A stretch of 64,000 nt of DNA from Rummeliibacillus pycnus (GCF_002884495.1 NZ_KZ614145.1:3787194-3851193), one strand, 5' to 3'; counted from the first letter of the stretch, positions 30,764 through 39,722 are shown. The notes: generated by a model not told the origin, from the sequence alone. Program-made: numbers and translations.

Positions 30764-31588
30764 ATGGAATATATTTTACTGGTGATAATTGGGTTATGCT
30801 CAGGAATAATTGGCGCACTGATCGGACTAGGTGGAGGAGTAATCTTAGTCCCTGCTACTTTGTTTATTGGACTAACGCTAGGGATGATCCCTGACTTAAC
30901 TCCTCAAAAAGTTGTAGGATTATCTGTAGTAATGATGATTGCAACTGGTTTAGCTTCTACACTATCGTATATGAAATCGAAAACGGTTGATTATAAGAGC
31001 GGATTTATCTTCTTTATAGGAAGTGGACCAGGAACAATTTTAGGTGCATATATCAACAAAGGAATAGATTTGCCATCTTTTAACTTATACTTTGGTATAT
31101 TACTAATCATTTTAGCAATCATATTACTTATTCGAGATCATATTAAACCGTTGCAGTGGTTTGTCAAACATGGAAAGAAACAAACTTTTATCGATTCAAA
31201 AGATGGGAAAAGTTATGAATACGGTTATCCAATTTGGTTTGCCCTATTCTTAAACTTTATGATTGGTTTTGCATCTGGTTTATTTGGTATTGGTGGGGGA
31301 TCGATGATTGTGCCAGCCATGATTATTTTATTTTTATTCCCTCCTCATGTGGCTATTGCAACATCAATGTTTATGGTATTTTTATCGTCTATTGTTAACT
31401 CAGCCAGCCATATTTATCTTGGGCATGTACCATGGTTATATACAATTCCAGTAATACCAGGAGCATATATAGGAGCAAAATTAGGAGCCGCATTGAATAA
31501 GCGACTTAAGTCAAATACTTTGGTAATCCTATTACGAATTATATTATTGTTACTCGGAATACGATCCATTTATGAAGGATTATTCTGA
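30764..31588 (+). CDS. yunE: TauE/SafE family anion exporter YunE
   Basis: 274-residue membrane protein with about eight hydrophobic helices in two homologous halves, each starting with the GxGGG motif of the sulfite exporter family (ALIGLGGGVILVPA near residue 20, GLFGIGGGSMIVPA near residue 172). Probably exports sulfite or a related sulfonate or organic anion; the substrate is not readable. Tightly packed between yunF and yunD as in B. subtilis. Confidence 0.9.
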   Translation: MEYILLVIIGLCSGIIGALIGLGGGVILVPATLFIGLTLGMIPDLTPQKVVGLSVVMMIATGLASTLSYMKSKTVDYKSGFIFFIGSGPGTILGAYINKGIDLPSFNLYFGILLIILAIILLIRDHIKPLQWFVKHGKKQTFIDSKDGKSYEYGYPIWFALFLNFMIGFASGLFGIGGGSMIVPAMIILFLFPPHVAIATSMFMVFLSSIVNSASHIYLGHVPWLYTIPVIPGAYIGAKLGAALNKRLKSNTLVILLRIILLLLGIRSIYEGLF

Positions 31589-31606
31589 GATTAGAGAGGT
31601 GTCTTC

Positions 31607-32983
31607 ATGTTAGAAACAATTCATTTATATCATACAAATGATCTGCATAGCCATTTCACTTATTGGCCAAGGATTCAGAAATTATTGACCGAACGTAAAA
31701 AGTGGCATGAAGATACAGGAGATAGTTGTTATATTTTTGATATTGGTGATTTTATAGACCGTTCACATATTTATTCAGAAGCAACACTAGGTAAAGGTAA
31801 TATTCAATTGTTAAACGATGCGTTATATGATGCAATTACTATTGGTAATAACGAAGGGATTACATTATCAAAAGCAAATTTAAATGAGTTGTATAACGAT
31901 GCAAAATTTGATGTCATAGTAGGAAATTTAAAAACGGAAAACAAAATTCCTGATTGGGCAAAACCATATCGTATTTATAAAACAGCAAATGGAACGAAGA
32001 TTGGTGTCATTGCTGCTACTGCAGAATTTCGCACATATTATGAACCGTTAGGATGGACAATCGAAGATCCACTACCTGTATTACAAGAAATCGCAACGGA
32101 AATACATCCCTTAGTAGATATTCTATTATGTATGTCCCATTTAGGAATTCATATGGACGAACAGTTGGCGGTATTGTGCCCTGAAATTGATGTGATTTTT
32201 GGTTCACACACACATCATGTGCTACATGAAGGGAAATTAGTTGGAAATACATTGTTAACTGGTGGAGGGAAATTTGGTTTTTTTGTTGGTCATACTCAAA
32301 TACAATTTGATGAAAATAAAAAGTGCATTGTAGATAAAAAAACGGAACTGTATAGAACTTCTGACATGACGCCAATTTTAGATGAAGAACAATTTAATCA
32401 TATACTTATAGAAAAAGGAAAGGCATTGTTGAATCATCCAGTTTTTGAAGCCAATCATTATCTAAATAAAGAATGGTATCATCATTCCGCATTATCTCGA
32501 TTCTTTGCTAAAGGTCTATTACAATTTTCAAAAGCTGATTGTGCATTATTTAATGCTGGAATCTTTTTAAGAGATCTACCTAAAGGTAAGGTTACTGCAT
32601 ATGATGTACATCAATGTTTACCGCATCCTATTAATGCTTGCGTCATTACACTGACAGGAAAAGAATTGAAGGAAGTATTGAAAATTGCAGAGCAATCTTT
32701 GGATTGGCCTAGAACCGAATTGAAAGGTTTAGGATTTAGAGGTGTAGTTCTTGGTAAAATATTGACATATGGTTGCTCCATTAATTCAAATGGAGAACTT
32801 ATTGTAAATGGTAAAAAAGCATTAGAATCACAGGCGTACAATTTAGTGACATTGGATATGTTCACATTCGGATATTTCTTCCCCCAATTTAAAAATTTGT
32901 CAAAAACGTACTTGTTACCACAATTTTTACGTGATATTCTGATTTCATATGGACAAATTTATAATAAAAGTAATAAAAGTTAA
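31607..32983 (+). CDS. yunD: Metallophosphatase / 5'-nucleotidase family protein YunD
   Basis: 458 residues. The N-terminal calcineurin-like metallophosphoesterase domain has all blocks: HTNDLHSHF, DIGDFIDRS, TIGNNEG, CMSHLGIHMD and FGSHTHH. The C-terminal half matches the 5'-nucleotidase substrate-recognition domain. No signal peptide is present, so unlike UshA it should act in the cytosol. GAGAGGTG precedes the ATG. Likely in one transcript with yunE. Confidence 0.9.
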   Translation: MLETIHLYHTNDLHSHFTYWPRIQKLLTERKKWHEDTGDSCYIFDIGDFIDRSHIYSEATLGKGNIQLLNDALYDAITIGNNEGITLSKANLNELYNDAKFDVIVGNLKTENKIPDWAKPYRIYKTANGTKIGVIAATAEFRTYYEPLGWTIEDPLPVLQEIATEIHPLVDILLCMSHLGIHMDEQLAVLCPEIDVIFGSHTHHVLHEGKLVGNTLLTGGGKFGFFVGHTQIQFDENKKCIVDKKTELYRTSDMTPILDEEQFNHILIEKGKALLNHPVFEANHYLNKEWYHHSALSRFFAKGLLQFSKADCALFNAGIFLRDLPKGKVTAYDVHQCLPHPINACVITLTGKELKEVLKIAEQSLDWPRTELKGLGFRGVVLGKILTYGCSINSNGELIVNGKKALESQAYNLVTLDMFTFGYFFPQFKNLSKTYLLPQFLRDILISYGQIYNKSNKS

Positions 32984-33031
32984 TACATTATAATAGGTAT
33001 TTTATACTTAAGATGAATTGGGGAAAAAAGC

Positions 33032-34135
33032 ATGCGGTTGATATCAACAAAAGTTTTGCAAACAGGCATGGTTATAGGTAGAACCATTTGGAATGAAGCT
33101 GGTAGACCATTGTTGCAAAAAGGTGTGAAAGTATCGGACCAAATTATCCAACGATTACAACAGTTAAATATTCAGTATGTATATATTGATGATAAGATTT
33201 CCGCAAATATAGAGATTAAAGAAGCCATACCTAGAGATATGCGCCAACACGCAGTAGATCAAATTACATCATCTTTTAACAAATTAAAAAATATAAAGGG
33301 GAAGGATGTAACATATTGTCTTGATCAACAATCAAAACATTTTTCTGCAATAATTGATGATTTGTTCGATAATATAATGAATAACAAAGAGATTTTAACT
33401 GTATTAAGTGATGCCTTCCTTTATGATAATTATATATATACCCACTCATTACAAGTTGCAGTTTATTCCATTGCGATTGCAAAAGAGCTACATTACAATC
33501 CTGTAGAAATACGACAAATAGGCATTGGTGCAATATTGCATGATGTAGGTAAAATAATGATTCCTCAAGAAATTCTAAAAAAACCAGGACGGTTTACGAA
33601 TGAGGAATATGAGTTAATGAAATTGCATACGAAATATGGTTTTGATTTACTAAGAAATTTACATACAATCTCTCTTTTATCTGCACATTGTGCATTTCAA
33701 CATCATGAACGATTAGACGGTAGTGGCTATCCAAGAGGGCTTCTTGATTTTGAAATTCACCCATATGCCAAGATTATTGCAGTAGCAGATGTATTTGATG
33801 CAGTTACTTCAAATCGGGTTTATCGAAAAAAAATGCTTCCATCAAGAGGGTTGGATATCATTAAAGAGGGAAGCGGCACATTATACGATGAGAAGGTTGT
33901 GAATGCGTTTAGACGGTGCGTAGCATATTATCCTAATGGAACATGTCTGTTATTAGCAGATGGGCGTAGAGGGATTGTGTGCAAGCAAAATAGAGAGAAT
34001 GCAGAACGTCCATGGATTCGTATCTTTGAAGAAAATGGAGAAATGCTAAAGGCAACCTATGAAATCTTGCTTGCTGAACATTTAGATATTTTAGTTGAAA
34101 AGGTCGATGTTGATTACCTAGAGCCAGTCGAATAA
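33032..34135 (+). CDS. HD-GYP domain protein, probable cyclic-di-GMP phosphodiesterase
   Basis: 367 residues. The HD pair is at 170-171 (ILHDVGK), HHE at 224-226, LDGSGYP at 228-234 (GYP signature with Leu in place of the usual His/Arg), and DVFDAVTSNRVYR follows. The first 110 residues form the small N-terminal domain seen in stand-alone HD-GYP proteins; there is no receiver or membrane segment. Expected to linearise c-di-GMP. B. subtilis lacks this gene at the site, so it marks the lineage. ATG with TTGGGG about ten bases upstream. Confidence 0.9.
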   Translation: MRLISTKVLQTGMVIGRTIWNEAGRPLLQKGVKVSDQIIQRLQQLNIQYVYIDDKISANIEIKEAIPRDMRQHAVDQITSSFNKLKNIKGKDVTYCLDQQSKHFSAIIDDLFDNIMNNKEILTVLSDAFLYDNYIYTHSLQVAVYSIAIAKELHYNPVEIRQIGIGAILHDVGKIMIPQEILKKPGRFTNEEYELMKLHTKYGFDLLRNLHTISLLSAHCAFQHHERLDGSGYPRGLLDFEIHPYAKIIAVADVFDAVTSNRVYRKKMLPSRGLDIIKEGSGTLYDEKVVNAFRRCVAYYPNGTCLLLADGRRGIVCKQNRENAERPWIRIFEENGEMLKATYEILLAEHLDILVEKVDVDYLEPVE

Positions 34136-34140
34136 TGGCA

Positions 34141-34178
34141 ACCTCCTAATCATATAAATGGTTAGGAGGTATCTTTTT
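34141..34178 (+). terminator. Hairpin with T-run that also holds the yunB ribosome binding site
   Basis: ACCTCCTAATC (34141-34151), loop ATATAAAT, and GGTTAGGAGGT (34160-34170) form an 11-bp stem including one G-T pair, followed by ATCTTTTT. It works as a terminator for the HD-GYP gene and its 3' arm is the AGGAGGT site of yunB. Confidence 0.8.
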
Positions 34179-34986
34179 GCGACTAATGAAAAAAAGAAAG
34201 CAATTGTTTTATCGGAAACGATCGAGGTTCTTGCCAATAGTAGTAGTTAGTCTTTTCGGGTGTATTTTACTGATTTTTTATTACATCAATGTCAAACTAA
34301 CCCCCACATTTATGCAATATGCTGAAGTTGAGACAAACAAAATTGCTTCATATGTTATTAGTAAGGCCATAAATTCAAGAACTACTAATGTTTTAGAAAG
34401 TAACGAAGTGATTGAAAGTGAAGGAAATAACCAGGGAATGGTCGATACTAAATTGAATGCAGAAGTAATTAACCGTATTATGTCGGAAACACAGACTTTA
34501 GTTCAATCACATTTAGAAGAAGCTGAAAAGGGGAATTTAAACCATCTACCAAAATACGAAGGGATAGATTATGATGTTGATGCGATGGAACAAGATGGAG
34601 GAATCGTATTTTATGTACCGATTGGATTGGCAACAAGTATGCCGTTACTTGGAAATTTAGGGCCGAAAATACCTATTCGTTTTCATGTTATAGGAAACGT
34701 ACAAGTTAATGCAGAAAGAGAAATTGTAGAATTTGGTATTAATAATGCTTATGTACAGATTAGTGTGCGAACGACTGTTAACGTACAAATTATTGTTCCT
34801 TTTGCAAGTAAGTCAACAACAGTTGAACAAAAAATTCCTGTTGCGATCAGTTTTCTTAAAGGAAATGTTCCTTATATCTATTCAAAAGATCAGTCTTCGG
34901 CTCAACCAAACATTGAAGTACCACTACCAACGACACCACCTTCATCATCAACAACATCTCCACCACCGTCTGTAAATAATCAGTAG
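34177..34986 (+). CDS. yunB: Sporulation protein YunB
   Basis: 269 residues. A short basic N-terminus, one membrane segment (about residues 16-36) and a soluble domain starting TPTFMQYAEVETNKIAS identify YunB, required for proper spore formation and made in the mother cell in B. subtilis. The last 20 residues are a Pro/Ser/Thr-rich tail that looks unstructured. The TTG at 34177 fits the AGGAGGT six bases before; ATG 34186 would be 15 bases away. The ribosome binding site is inside a hairpin. Confidence 0.87.
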   Translation: MRLMKKRKQLFYRKRSRFLPIVVVSLFGCILLIFYYINVKLTPTFMQYAEVETNKIASYVISKAINSRTTNVLESNEVIESEGNNQGMVDTKLNAEVINRIMSETQTLVQSHLEEAEKGNLNHLPKYEGIDYDVDAMEQDGGIVFYVPIGLATSMPLLGNLGPKIPIRFHVIGNVQVNAEREIVEFGINNAYVQISVRTTVNVQIIVPFASKSTTVEQKIPVAISFLKGNVPYIYSKDQSSAQPNIEVPLPTTPPSSSTTSPPPSVNNQ

Positions 34987-35039
34987 TTATTCGGAGTAAA
35001 AGGATTCTAAGGTTGTGAGAAAACCTTGAATATGTTAAA

Positions 35040-35067
35040 TTGACAACAGTAATAGAATTAATAATTT
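35040..35067 (+). promoter_or_regulatory. lipA promoter
   Basis: TTGACA (35040-35045), a 16-base spacer and TAATTT (35062-35067). A consensus -35 with a weaker -10. Confidence 0.5.
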
Positions 35068-35093
35068 GTCTAGTTGATGGGAGCTGACTAAAC

Positions 35094-36011
35094 GTGACAT
35101 CATGTAAACCAACTAAAGAAGAACATATTAAAAAACCAGATTGGCTTAAGATAAAACTAAATACGAACGAAGAATATAAAGGCTTAAAAAAACTAATGCG
35201 AGAAAAGAACTTACATACGGTTTGTGAGGAAGCAAAGTGTCCTAACATTCACGAATGCTGGGGAGAACGACGTACAGCTACTTTTATGATTCTAGGTGAT
35301 GTATGTACACGTGCCTGTCGCTTTTGTGCAGTGAAAACAGGTCTTCCAAACGAACTTGACCTAGCAGAACCAGAACGAGTAGCCGATTCAGTTCAACTGA
35401 TGAATTTGAAACATGTTGTTATTACAGTGGTAGCACGTGATGACTTAAAAGATGGTGGAGCAGGTGTTCTTGCTGAAACTGTCCGTGCAATTCGCCGCAA
35501 AAATCCTTTTACATCTATTGAAGTATTACCTTCCGATATGGGGGGAGTAAAAGAAAACTTGCAAATTCTAATGGATGCTAAACCTGATATCTTGAATCAT
35601 AATATAGAGACGGTACGACGTTTATCACCAAGAGTTCGCGCACGTGCAACATACGATCGTTCTTTAGAATTTCTACGCCGTGCAAAAGAAATGCAACCAG
35701 ATATTCCAACAAAATCTTCATTGATGATAGGACTTGGTGAAACGGAAGAGGAAATTATTGAAGTAATGGATGACTTACGCGCAAACAATGTAGATATTAT
35801 GACAATAGGTCAATACCTACAACCAACAAAAAAACATTTACCTGTAAAGAAATACTATTCACCATTAGAATTTGGTAAGCTTCGTAAAATTGCGATGTCT
35901 AAAGGCTTCAAACATTGTGAAGCTGGGCCACTAGTACGTAGTAGTTACCATGCTGATGAACAGGTAAATGCAGCAACAAAGCAAAAACAATCACTTGGCG
36001 AAAATGCGTAA
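35094..36011 (+). CDS. lipA: Lipoyl synthase
   Basis: Radical SAM enzyme that inserts two sulfurs into octanoyl chains on carrier proteins. 305 residues. Auxiliary-cluster Cys set [12 protein letters not shown], radical SAM set CTRACRFC, and the C-terminal RSSYHA Ser ligand are all present. The start is GTG with GATGGGAG ten bases before. Its substrate protein GcvH and cluster supplier SufCDSUB are encoded in the same window. Confidence 0.96.
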   Translation: MTSCKPTKEEHIKKPDWLKIKLNTNEEYKGLKKLMREKNLHTVCEEAKCPNIHECWGERRTATFMILGDVCTRACRFCAVKTGLPNELDLAEPERVADSVQLMNLKHVVITVVARDDLKDGGAGVLAETVRAIRRKNPFTSIEVLPSDMGGVKENLQILMDAKPDILNHNIETVRRLSPRVRARATYDRSLEFLRRAKEMQPDIPTKSSLMIGLGETEEEIIEVMDDLRANNVDIMTIGQYLQPTKKHLPVKKYYSPLEFGKLRKIAMSKGFKHCEAGPLVRSSYHADEQVNAATKQKQSLGENA

Positions 36012-36039
36012 TCACCAATTATAAATGGATGGTGATAAA

Positions 36040-36444
36040 ATGATTATTGCAGATGAGTTCATGTATGAACTAATCGATGAAGTAAATGATGGATTTAAAC
36101 AAGAGGATTTTATCTCACGTTATACTGATATATTATCTAAATATGATTATATTGTGGGAGACTGGGGATATGGTCAGCTACGTTTAAAAGGTTTTTATGA
36201 AGATAAAAACCAAAAAGCCTCTTTTGATACGAAAATTAGTACATTACAGGATTATTTATATGAGTATTGTAATTTTGGGTGTGCCTATTTTGTATTAAGG
36301 AAAATGGGCAAAGCACCAAAAGTAGTTGAATCATCTGAAGCTGATTCAGATGAATTGGAAATAGAAAGCGACAATTTACAATTAGTGGAGCAAACAGATG
36401 CTCCATTATACCAAGAAACGGATACATTAGTGCAATCAGAGTAG
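36040..36444 (+). CDS. yutD: YutD family protein (DUF1027)
   Basis: 134 residues. The conserved YutD core, DYIVGDWGYGQLRLKGFY and NFGCAYFVLRKM, covers about the first 100; the rest is an acidic Glu/Asp/Ser tail with no fixed motif, longer than in B. subtilis. Function unknown. ATG 36040 is preferred over 36025 because GGATGGTG directly precedes it. It follows lipA closely, as in B. subtilis. Confidence 0.88.
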   Translation: MIIADEFMYELIDEVNDGFKQEDFISRYTDILSKYDYIVGDWGYGQLRLKGFYEDKNQKASFDTKISTLQDYLYEYCNFGCAYFVLRKMGKAPKVVESSEADSDELEIESDNLQLVEQTDAPLYQETDTLVQSE

Positions 36445-36446
36445 CA

Positions 36447-36493
36447 AAAAAACATCGAGCAAGAACTTTTTTAAGTTCACTCGATGTTTTTTT
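36447..36493 (+). terminator. yutD terminator
   Basis: Outer stem AACATCGAG / CTCGATGTT with inner GAACTT/AAGTTC, then seven T. Confidence 0.9.
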
Positions 36494-36587
36494 GTTTCAT
36501 TATTTTGGAGCATTCGTCTAAAATAATAAAAGTTAAGTTATCCTAATGGAAAACGATGTGTAAAGGAATCCCTATTAATGAAGTGTA

Positions 36588-36854
36588 CTATCCGATTAAT
36601 TCGTACAGATACTCACGAATTTCTTGCGCTTCTTCAGGAGGGCGATTGTAGACTTGTTCTAAATAGCCGGGTTCATCTAAATCATCAGTTCCTAAAATGG
36701 CAAATCGATTATGTTGCATGTCTAATACAAGTACCTTCCCATAGAAACGAACACTCTGTAAAATTGCAAGATCGTACCGTTGGTTTTCACCCATAAAACT
36801 GACGAATCTCGTCTTGTTTTCTTCTATATCATCATATAAGAAAAATCTTTCCAT
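36588..36854 (-). CDS. DUF3055 family protein
   Basis: 88 residues beginning MERFFLYDD. Conserved Bacillales family of unknown function, recognised by TRFVSFMGENQRYDLAI and GTDDLDEPGYLEQVY. ATG 36854 with AAGGGG about 11 bases upstream; the longer TTG version would start on the ribosome binding site itself. Divergent from yutE. Confidence 0.82.
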   Translation of the reverse strand: MERFFLYDDIEENKTRFVSFMGENQRYDLAILQSVRFYGKVLVLDMQHNRFAILGTDDLDEPGYLEQVYNRPPEEAQEIREYLYELIG

Positions 36855-36944
36855 TTTTTTCGCAGCCCCTTCCAATACTAAAATTATGGTACTATAGAAG
36901 AGAATAAGGTATCAACCTTTACTATTTGAATGGAGGAAATACAA

Positions 36945-37394
36945 ATGTATTTTGTCGACCGAAAAAAAATTACAAATAACCTTGAATATATGGATTCTCT
37001 TATCAATACGTTTGAACAAACAACAAATTGGCTAATTGATGATGTACATAAATTAGCTGTTGAACGCATCGCAAATATTCTTATTGAAGCAATTATCGAT
37101 GTAGGTAACTCTATGATTGATGGCTTTATTATGCGTGATCCTGGAAGTTACGAAGACATTATTGATATTCTAGTGGATGAAAAAGTGATTACATCTGAAA
37201 TGGATCAACCTCTGAAATCTTTGATCGGACTTCGTCGTGGACTTGTCCGTGATATTTTAGAAGTAAATGATGAAGAAGTTGTTCAAGTATTAAACGGAAA
37301 TTTAACTGCAATTAAAGAATTTTCTCCTCATATAAATGACTATTTGATCAATGAGTTAGGACCTGTTTCAGCATTTATTCCAGAGGAACAATAA
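36945..37394 (+). CDS. yutE: DUF86 / HepT-like protein YutE
   Basis: 149 residues, all-helical, DUF86 family. DUF86 includes HepT RNase toxins with the motif Rx4HxY; the corresponding place here reads RRGLVRDI, lacking the His and the Tyr. No MntA nucleotidyltransferase antitoxin gene is adjacent. It is therefore unlikely to be an active toxin. The segment MIDGFIMRDPGSYEDI is typical of the YutE branch. ATG 36945 with TGGAGG eight bases before. Coupled to yutF by TAATG. Confidence 0.87.
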   Translation: MYFVDRKKITNNLEYMDSLINTFEQTTNWLIDDVHKLAVERIANILIEAIIDVGNSMIDGFIMRDPGSYEDIIDILVDEKVITSEMDQPLKSLIGLRRGLVRDILEVNDEEVVQVLNGNLTAIKEFSPHINDYLINELGPVSAFIPEEQ

Positions 37395-38155
37395 TGAAAC
37401 AGTATAAAGCCTATTGTTTTGATTTGGATGGTACAGTGTATAGAGGATTAGATCCTATTTTAGAAGCGAAAGAATTTATACACTATTTACAAAAACAAGG
37501 AATTGAACCTTTTTTTGCGACCAATAATGCGAAAATGACACGTGCTCAAGTTCAAAAAAAATTGCATAAAATGGGGATAGAAGCAAAAACTAATCGTATC
37601 ATGACGTCAGCAATTGCAACGGCAAAATACATTGCCAATCATTATCCAAATAAAACCGTCAAAGTTTTAGGTGGTGATGGCCTTCGTCAAGCACTACTAG
37701 ATGAAGGGATGAACATTGTAGACAAAAATCCGAATGTATTTGTACTAGGTATGAACCCTGAAATAACCTATCAAATGCTGGCTGACGCATGTTATGATAT
37801 CCAAAATGGTGCAGTATTTGTGGCAACAAATGGCGACATCAAATACCCAAGTGAGTATGGATTTGCACCAGGTAACGGCGCTCTTGCTGAATTAATTCAC
37901 CATGTAACGGACGTGACACCATTTTATATTGGTAAACCCGCACCACATATGTTAGAGATTATTCGTCAGGAATTTCAATTGCAAAAAGAAGAAATGCTTA
38001 TGATTGGAGATAACTACGATACGGATATTCTTGCAGGAATCAATTATGGTATTGATACACTACATGTGAATACAGGTGTTACACGTACAGAAGTGGTACA
38101 AAGAAAAGAGCAACCAGCAACATATACAGTTGAAACGTTACTTGATTTGCTGTAA
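37394..38155 (+). CDS. yutF: HAD-IIA phosphatase YutF (NagD-like)
   Basis: 253 residues. HAD motif I FDLDGTVYRG, motif II FFATNNA, the Lys of FYIGKPAP and motif III/IV GDNYDTDILAG are all present; the cap is of type IIA as in NagD and pyridoxal or p-nitrophenyl phosphatases. Cytosolic phosphatase of small phosphorylated metabolites, substrate not readable. Its ATG shares one base with the yutE stop. Confidence 0.92.
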   Translation: MKQYKAYCFDLDGTVYRGLDPILEAKEFIHYLQKQGIEPFFATNNAKMTRAQVQKKLHKMGIEAKTNRIMTSAIATAKYIANHYPNKTVKVLGGDGLRQALLDEGMNIVDKNPNVFVLGMNPEITYQMLADACYDIQNGAVFVATNGDIKYPSEYGFAPGNGALAELIHHVTDVTPFYIGKPAPHMLEIIRQEFQLQKEEMLMIGDNYDTDILAGINYGIDTLHVNTGVTRTEVVQRKEQPATYTVETLLDLL

Positions 38156-38191
38156 AAAACCAAAAGAAGTTGGTTTTCCCCAAAAATTTAG

Positions 38192-38236
38192 GGACCTAAT
38201 AAGTATAAAAAAACAGACTTATTAGATCCCTTTTTC
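38192..38236. terminator. Bidirectional terminator between yutF and yuzB
   Basis: GGGACCTAATAAGT and ACTTATTAGATCCC form a 14-bp stem with one mismatch, followed by TTTTT on the right. The opposite strand ends in TAAATTTTTGG. It lies between convergent genes. Confidence 0.82.
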
Positions 38237-38237
38237 C

Positions 38238-38477
38238 TTAAAACAAAGGATTTTCTTCAATAAATTGATAAATTTTTTTGGTTAACTCTTCTGGAGTTTC
38301 AGCTTCAACCATTTCACCATTCACAAGTGCATATAACGTGTCAGAACATCTAGTACAATAGCTTAAACAACCATATTCTAGTACATCTATATTAGGATCT
38401 TTCTCCAGCACTTCCAATGTTTCTTGGGAGCCGTTTGCCAAATTGCTGACGCAAAATTCAACAAGTGGATTCATCAT
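38238..38477 (-). CDS. yuzB: DUF1450 family protein YuzB
   Basis: 79 residues. Cys-rich conserved small protein, with EFCVSNL near the start and CLSYCTRC at residues about 36-43, suggesting a thioredoxin-like ferredoxin fold or metal binding. Function unknown. Two consecutive ATGs (38477 and 38474) lie behind GGTGAGGTGA, and either could be used. Its intergenic region with yutJ carries two TTGTGA-N6-TCACAA sites. Confidence 0.87.
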   Translation of the reverse strand: MMNPLVEFCVSNLANGSQETLEVLEKDPNIDVLEYGCLSYCTRCSDTLYALVNGEMVEAETPEELTKKIYQFIEENPLF

Positions 38478-38557
38478 ACGTCACCTCACCCTTCGAATGC
38501 TACTATGATTTTATTTATTCGTCAATTTTTCTACTTCAAACAAATTTCTACTTTTAT

Positions 38558-38575
38558 TTGTGAAACTTATCACAA
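38558..38575. promoter_or_regulatory. Rex/FNR-like operator 1
   Basis: TTGTGA-AACTTA-TCACAA, perfect 6-base arms. It matches the B. subtilis Rex consensus TTGTGAA-N4-TTCACAA in all but one base and also the TGTGA-N6-TCACA form bound by CRP/FNR family proteins. Its start is 23 bases before that of an identical second copy. Confidence 0.75.
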
Positions 38576-38580
38576 ACATA

Positions 38581-38598
38581 TTGTGAAACTTATCACAA
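38581..38598. promoter_or_regulatory. Rex/FNR-like operator 2, overlapping -35
   Basis: A second identical TTGTGA-AACTTA-TCACAA. Its first six bases sit 17 bases before TATACT (38604-38609), so they coincide with the -35 of the yutJ promoter. A protein bound here would block RNA polymerase, which favours a repressor such as Rex. Confidence 0.78.
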
Positions 38599-38609
38599 TC
38601 AGCTATACT
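38581..38609 (+). promoter_or_regulatory. yutJ promoter
   Basis: TTGTGA, a 17-base spacer and TATACT, embedded in the second operator. Confidence 0.65.
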
Positions 38610-38657
38610 CGTTAAGGACAGATTAATGTGACGAAATTGTTAAGTAAGGAGATTACT

Positions 38658-39722
38658 ATGAGAAACTTAGTATTATTAGGCGGAGGCTACGGCAATATGC
38701 GCGTATTACTTCGTTTATTACCAAACAATTTTCCAGAGGATGTACAAATTACTCTAGTGGATCGTGCACCATTCCATAGTTTAAAAACTGAATTTTATGC
38801 TTTGGCTGCAGGAACTACACCTGAAAAACATATCCGTGTTAATTTCCCAGAACACGAAAGACTTTCAGCTGTATATGGAGAAATCGAAAAAATCGATCTA
38901 AAAAATAAATCGGTACATCTGGATAATGGAACAAAAGTTGAATATGATGATTTAGTGATCGGACTAGGTTGTGAAGATAATTATCATAATGTTCCGGGCG
39001 CAGAAGAATTAACATATAGTATTCAAACAATGGCACAATCTCGTATTACTTATAATACACTTGCGGGATTACCATCTGGTTCAACAGTAGGAATTGTCGG
39101 AGCAGGATTAAGTGGTATTGAATTAGCAAGTGAATTACGTGAGAGCCGTGCTGATCTTAAAATTAAATTATTTGACCGTGGTCCACGTATTTTAAAAGAC
39201 TTCCCAGAACGTCTAAGTAAATACGTGAAAAAATGGTTTGATAACCATGACGTAGAAGTAATAGCTGAATCAAATATTACAAAAGTAGAAGATAAAGTAC
39301 TTTACAATCATGAAGAAAAAATTGAAGTGGATGCAGTTGTGTGGACAGCAGGTATTCAACCAGTAAAAGTTGTTCGTGATACAGGCCTTGAATTAGAACG
39401 AGGACGCGTTAAAGTTACTCAATATATGAATGTCCCAGAAGATGAACATGTTTATGTTGTGGGTGACTGTGCAGCTTCACAATTCGGTCCTAGTGCACAA
39501 CTAGCGGAAGAACAAGCAGAACATATTGTAAAAGTCTTGAAATTACGTTGGAGCAATCAATCATTACCAGAAAAAATGCCAGAGATAAAATTAAAAGGCT
39601 TTATGGGTGCTCTTGGTAAAAAACAAGGATTTGTTTATCTAGCGGATACTACAGTGACAGGTCGAATTGCTCGTTTGATGAAATCAGGATTATTATGGAT
39701 GTATAAACGCCATAATGGTTAA
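38658..39722 (+). CDS. yutJ: NAD(P)/FAD oxidoreductase YutJ, type-2 NADH dehydrogenase-like
   Basis: 354 residues, pyridine nucleotide-disulfide oxidoreductase fold. The FAD Rossmann motif is LVLLGGGYGNMRVLL and the NADH motif VGIVGAGLSGIELASEL; YVVGDCAASQFG is the third FAD block. It lacks a long C-terminal membrane segment but ends in a hydrophobic/basic stretch that could touch the membrane. Probably oxidises NADH to quinone. ATG 38658 with AAGGAGAT just before. Control by the two operators upstream would tie it to the NADH/NAD+ ratio. Confidence 0.9.
   Translation: MRNLVLLGGGYGNMRVLLRLLPNNFPEDVQITLVDRAPFHSLKTEFYALAAGTTPEKHIRVNFPEHERLSAVYGEIEKIDLKNKSVHLDNGTKVEYDDLVIGLGCEDNYHNVPGAEELTYSIQTMAQSRITYNTLAGLPSGSTVGIVGAGLSGIELASELRESRADLKIKLFDRGPRILKDFPERLSKYVKKWFDNHDVEVIAESNITKVEDKVLYNHEEKIEVDAVVWTAGIQPVKVVRDTGLELERGRVKVTQYMNVPEDEHVYVVGDCAASQFGPSAQLAEEQAEHIVKVLKLRWSNQSLPEKMPEIKLKGFMGALGKKQGFVYLADTTVTGRIARLMKSGLLWMYKRHNG

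Noticed and set aside
36930..37394. YutE as an active HepT toxin of a HepT-MntA pair
   Set aside because: Catalytic His and Tyr absent and no nucleotidyltransferase gene adjacent.
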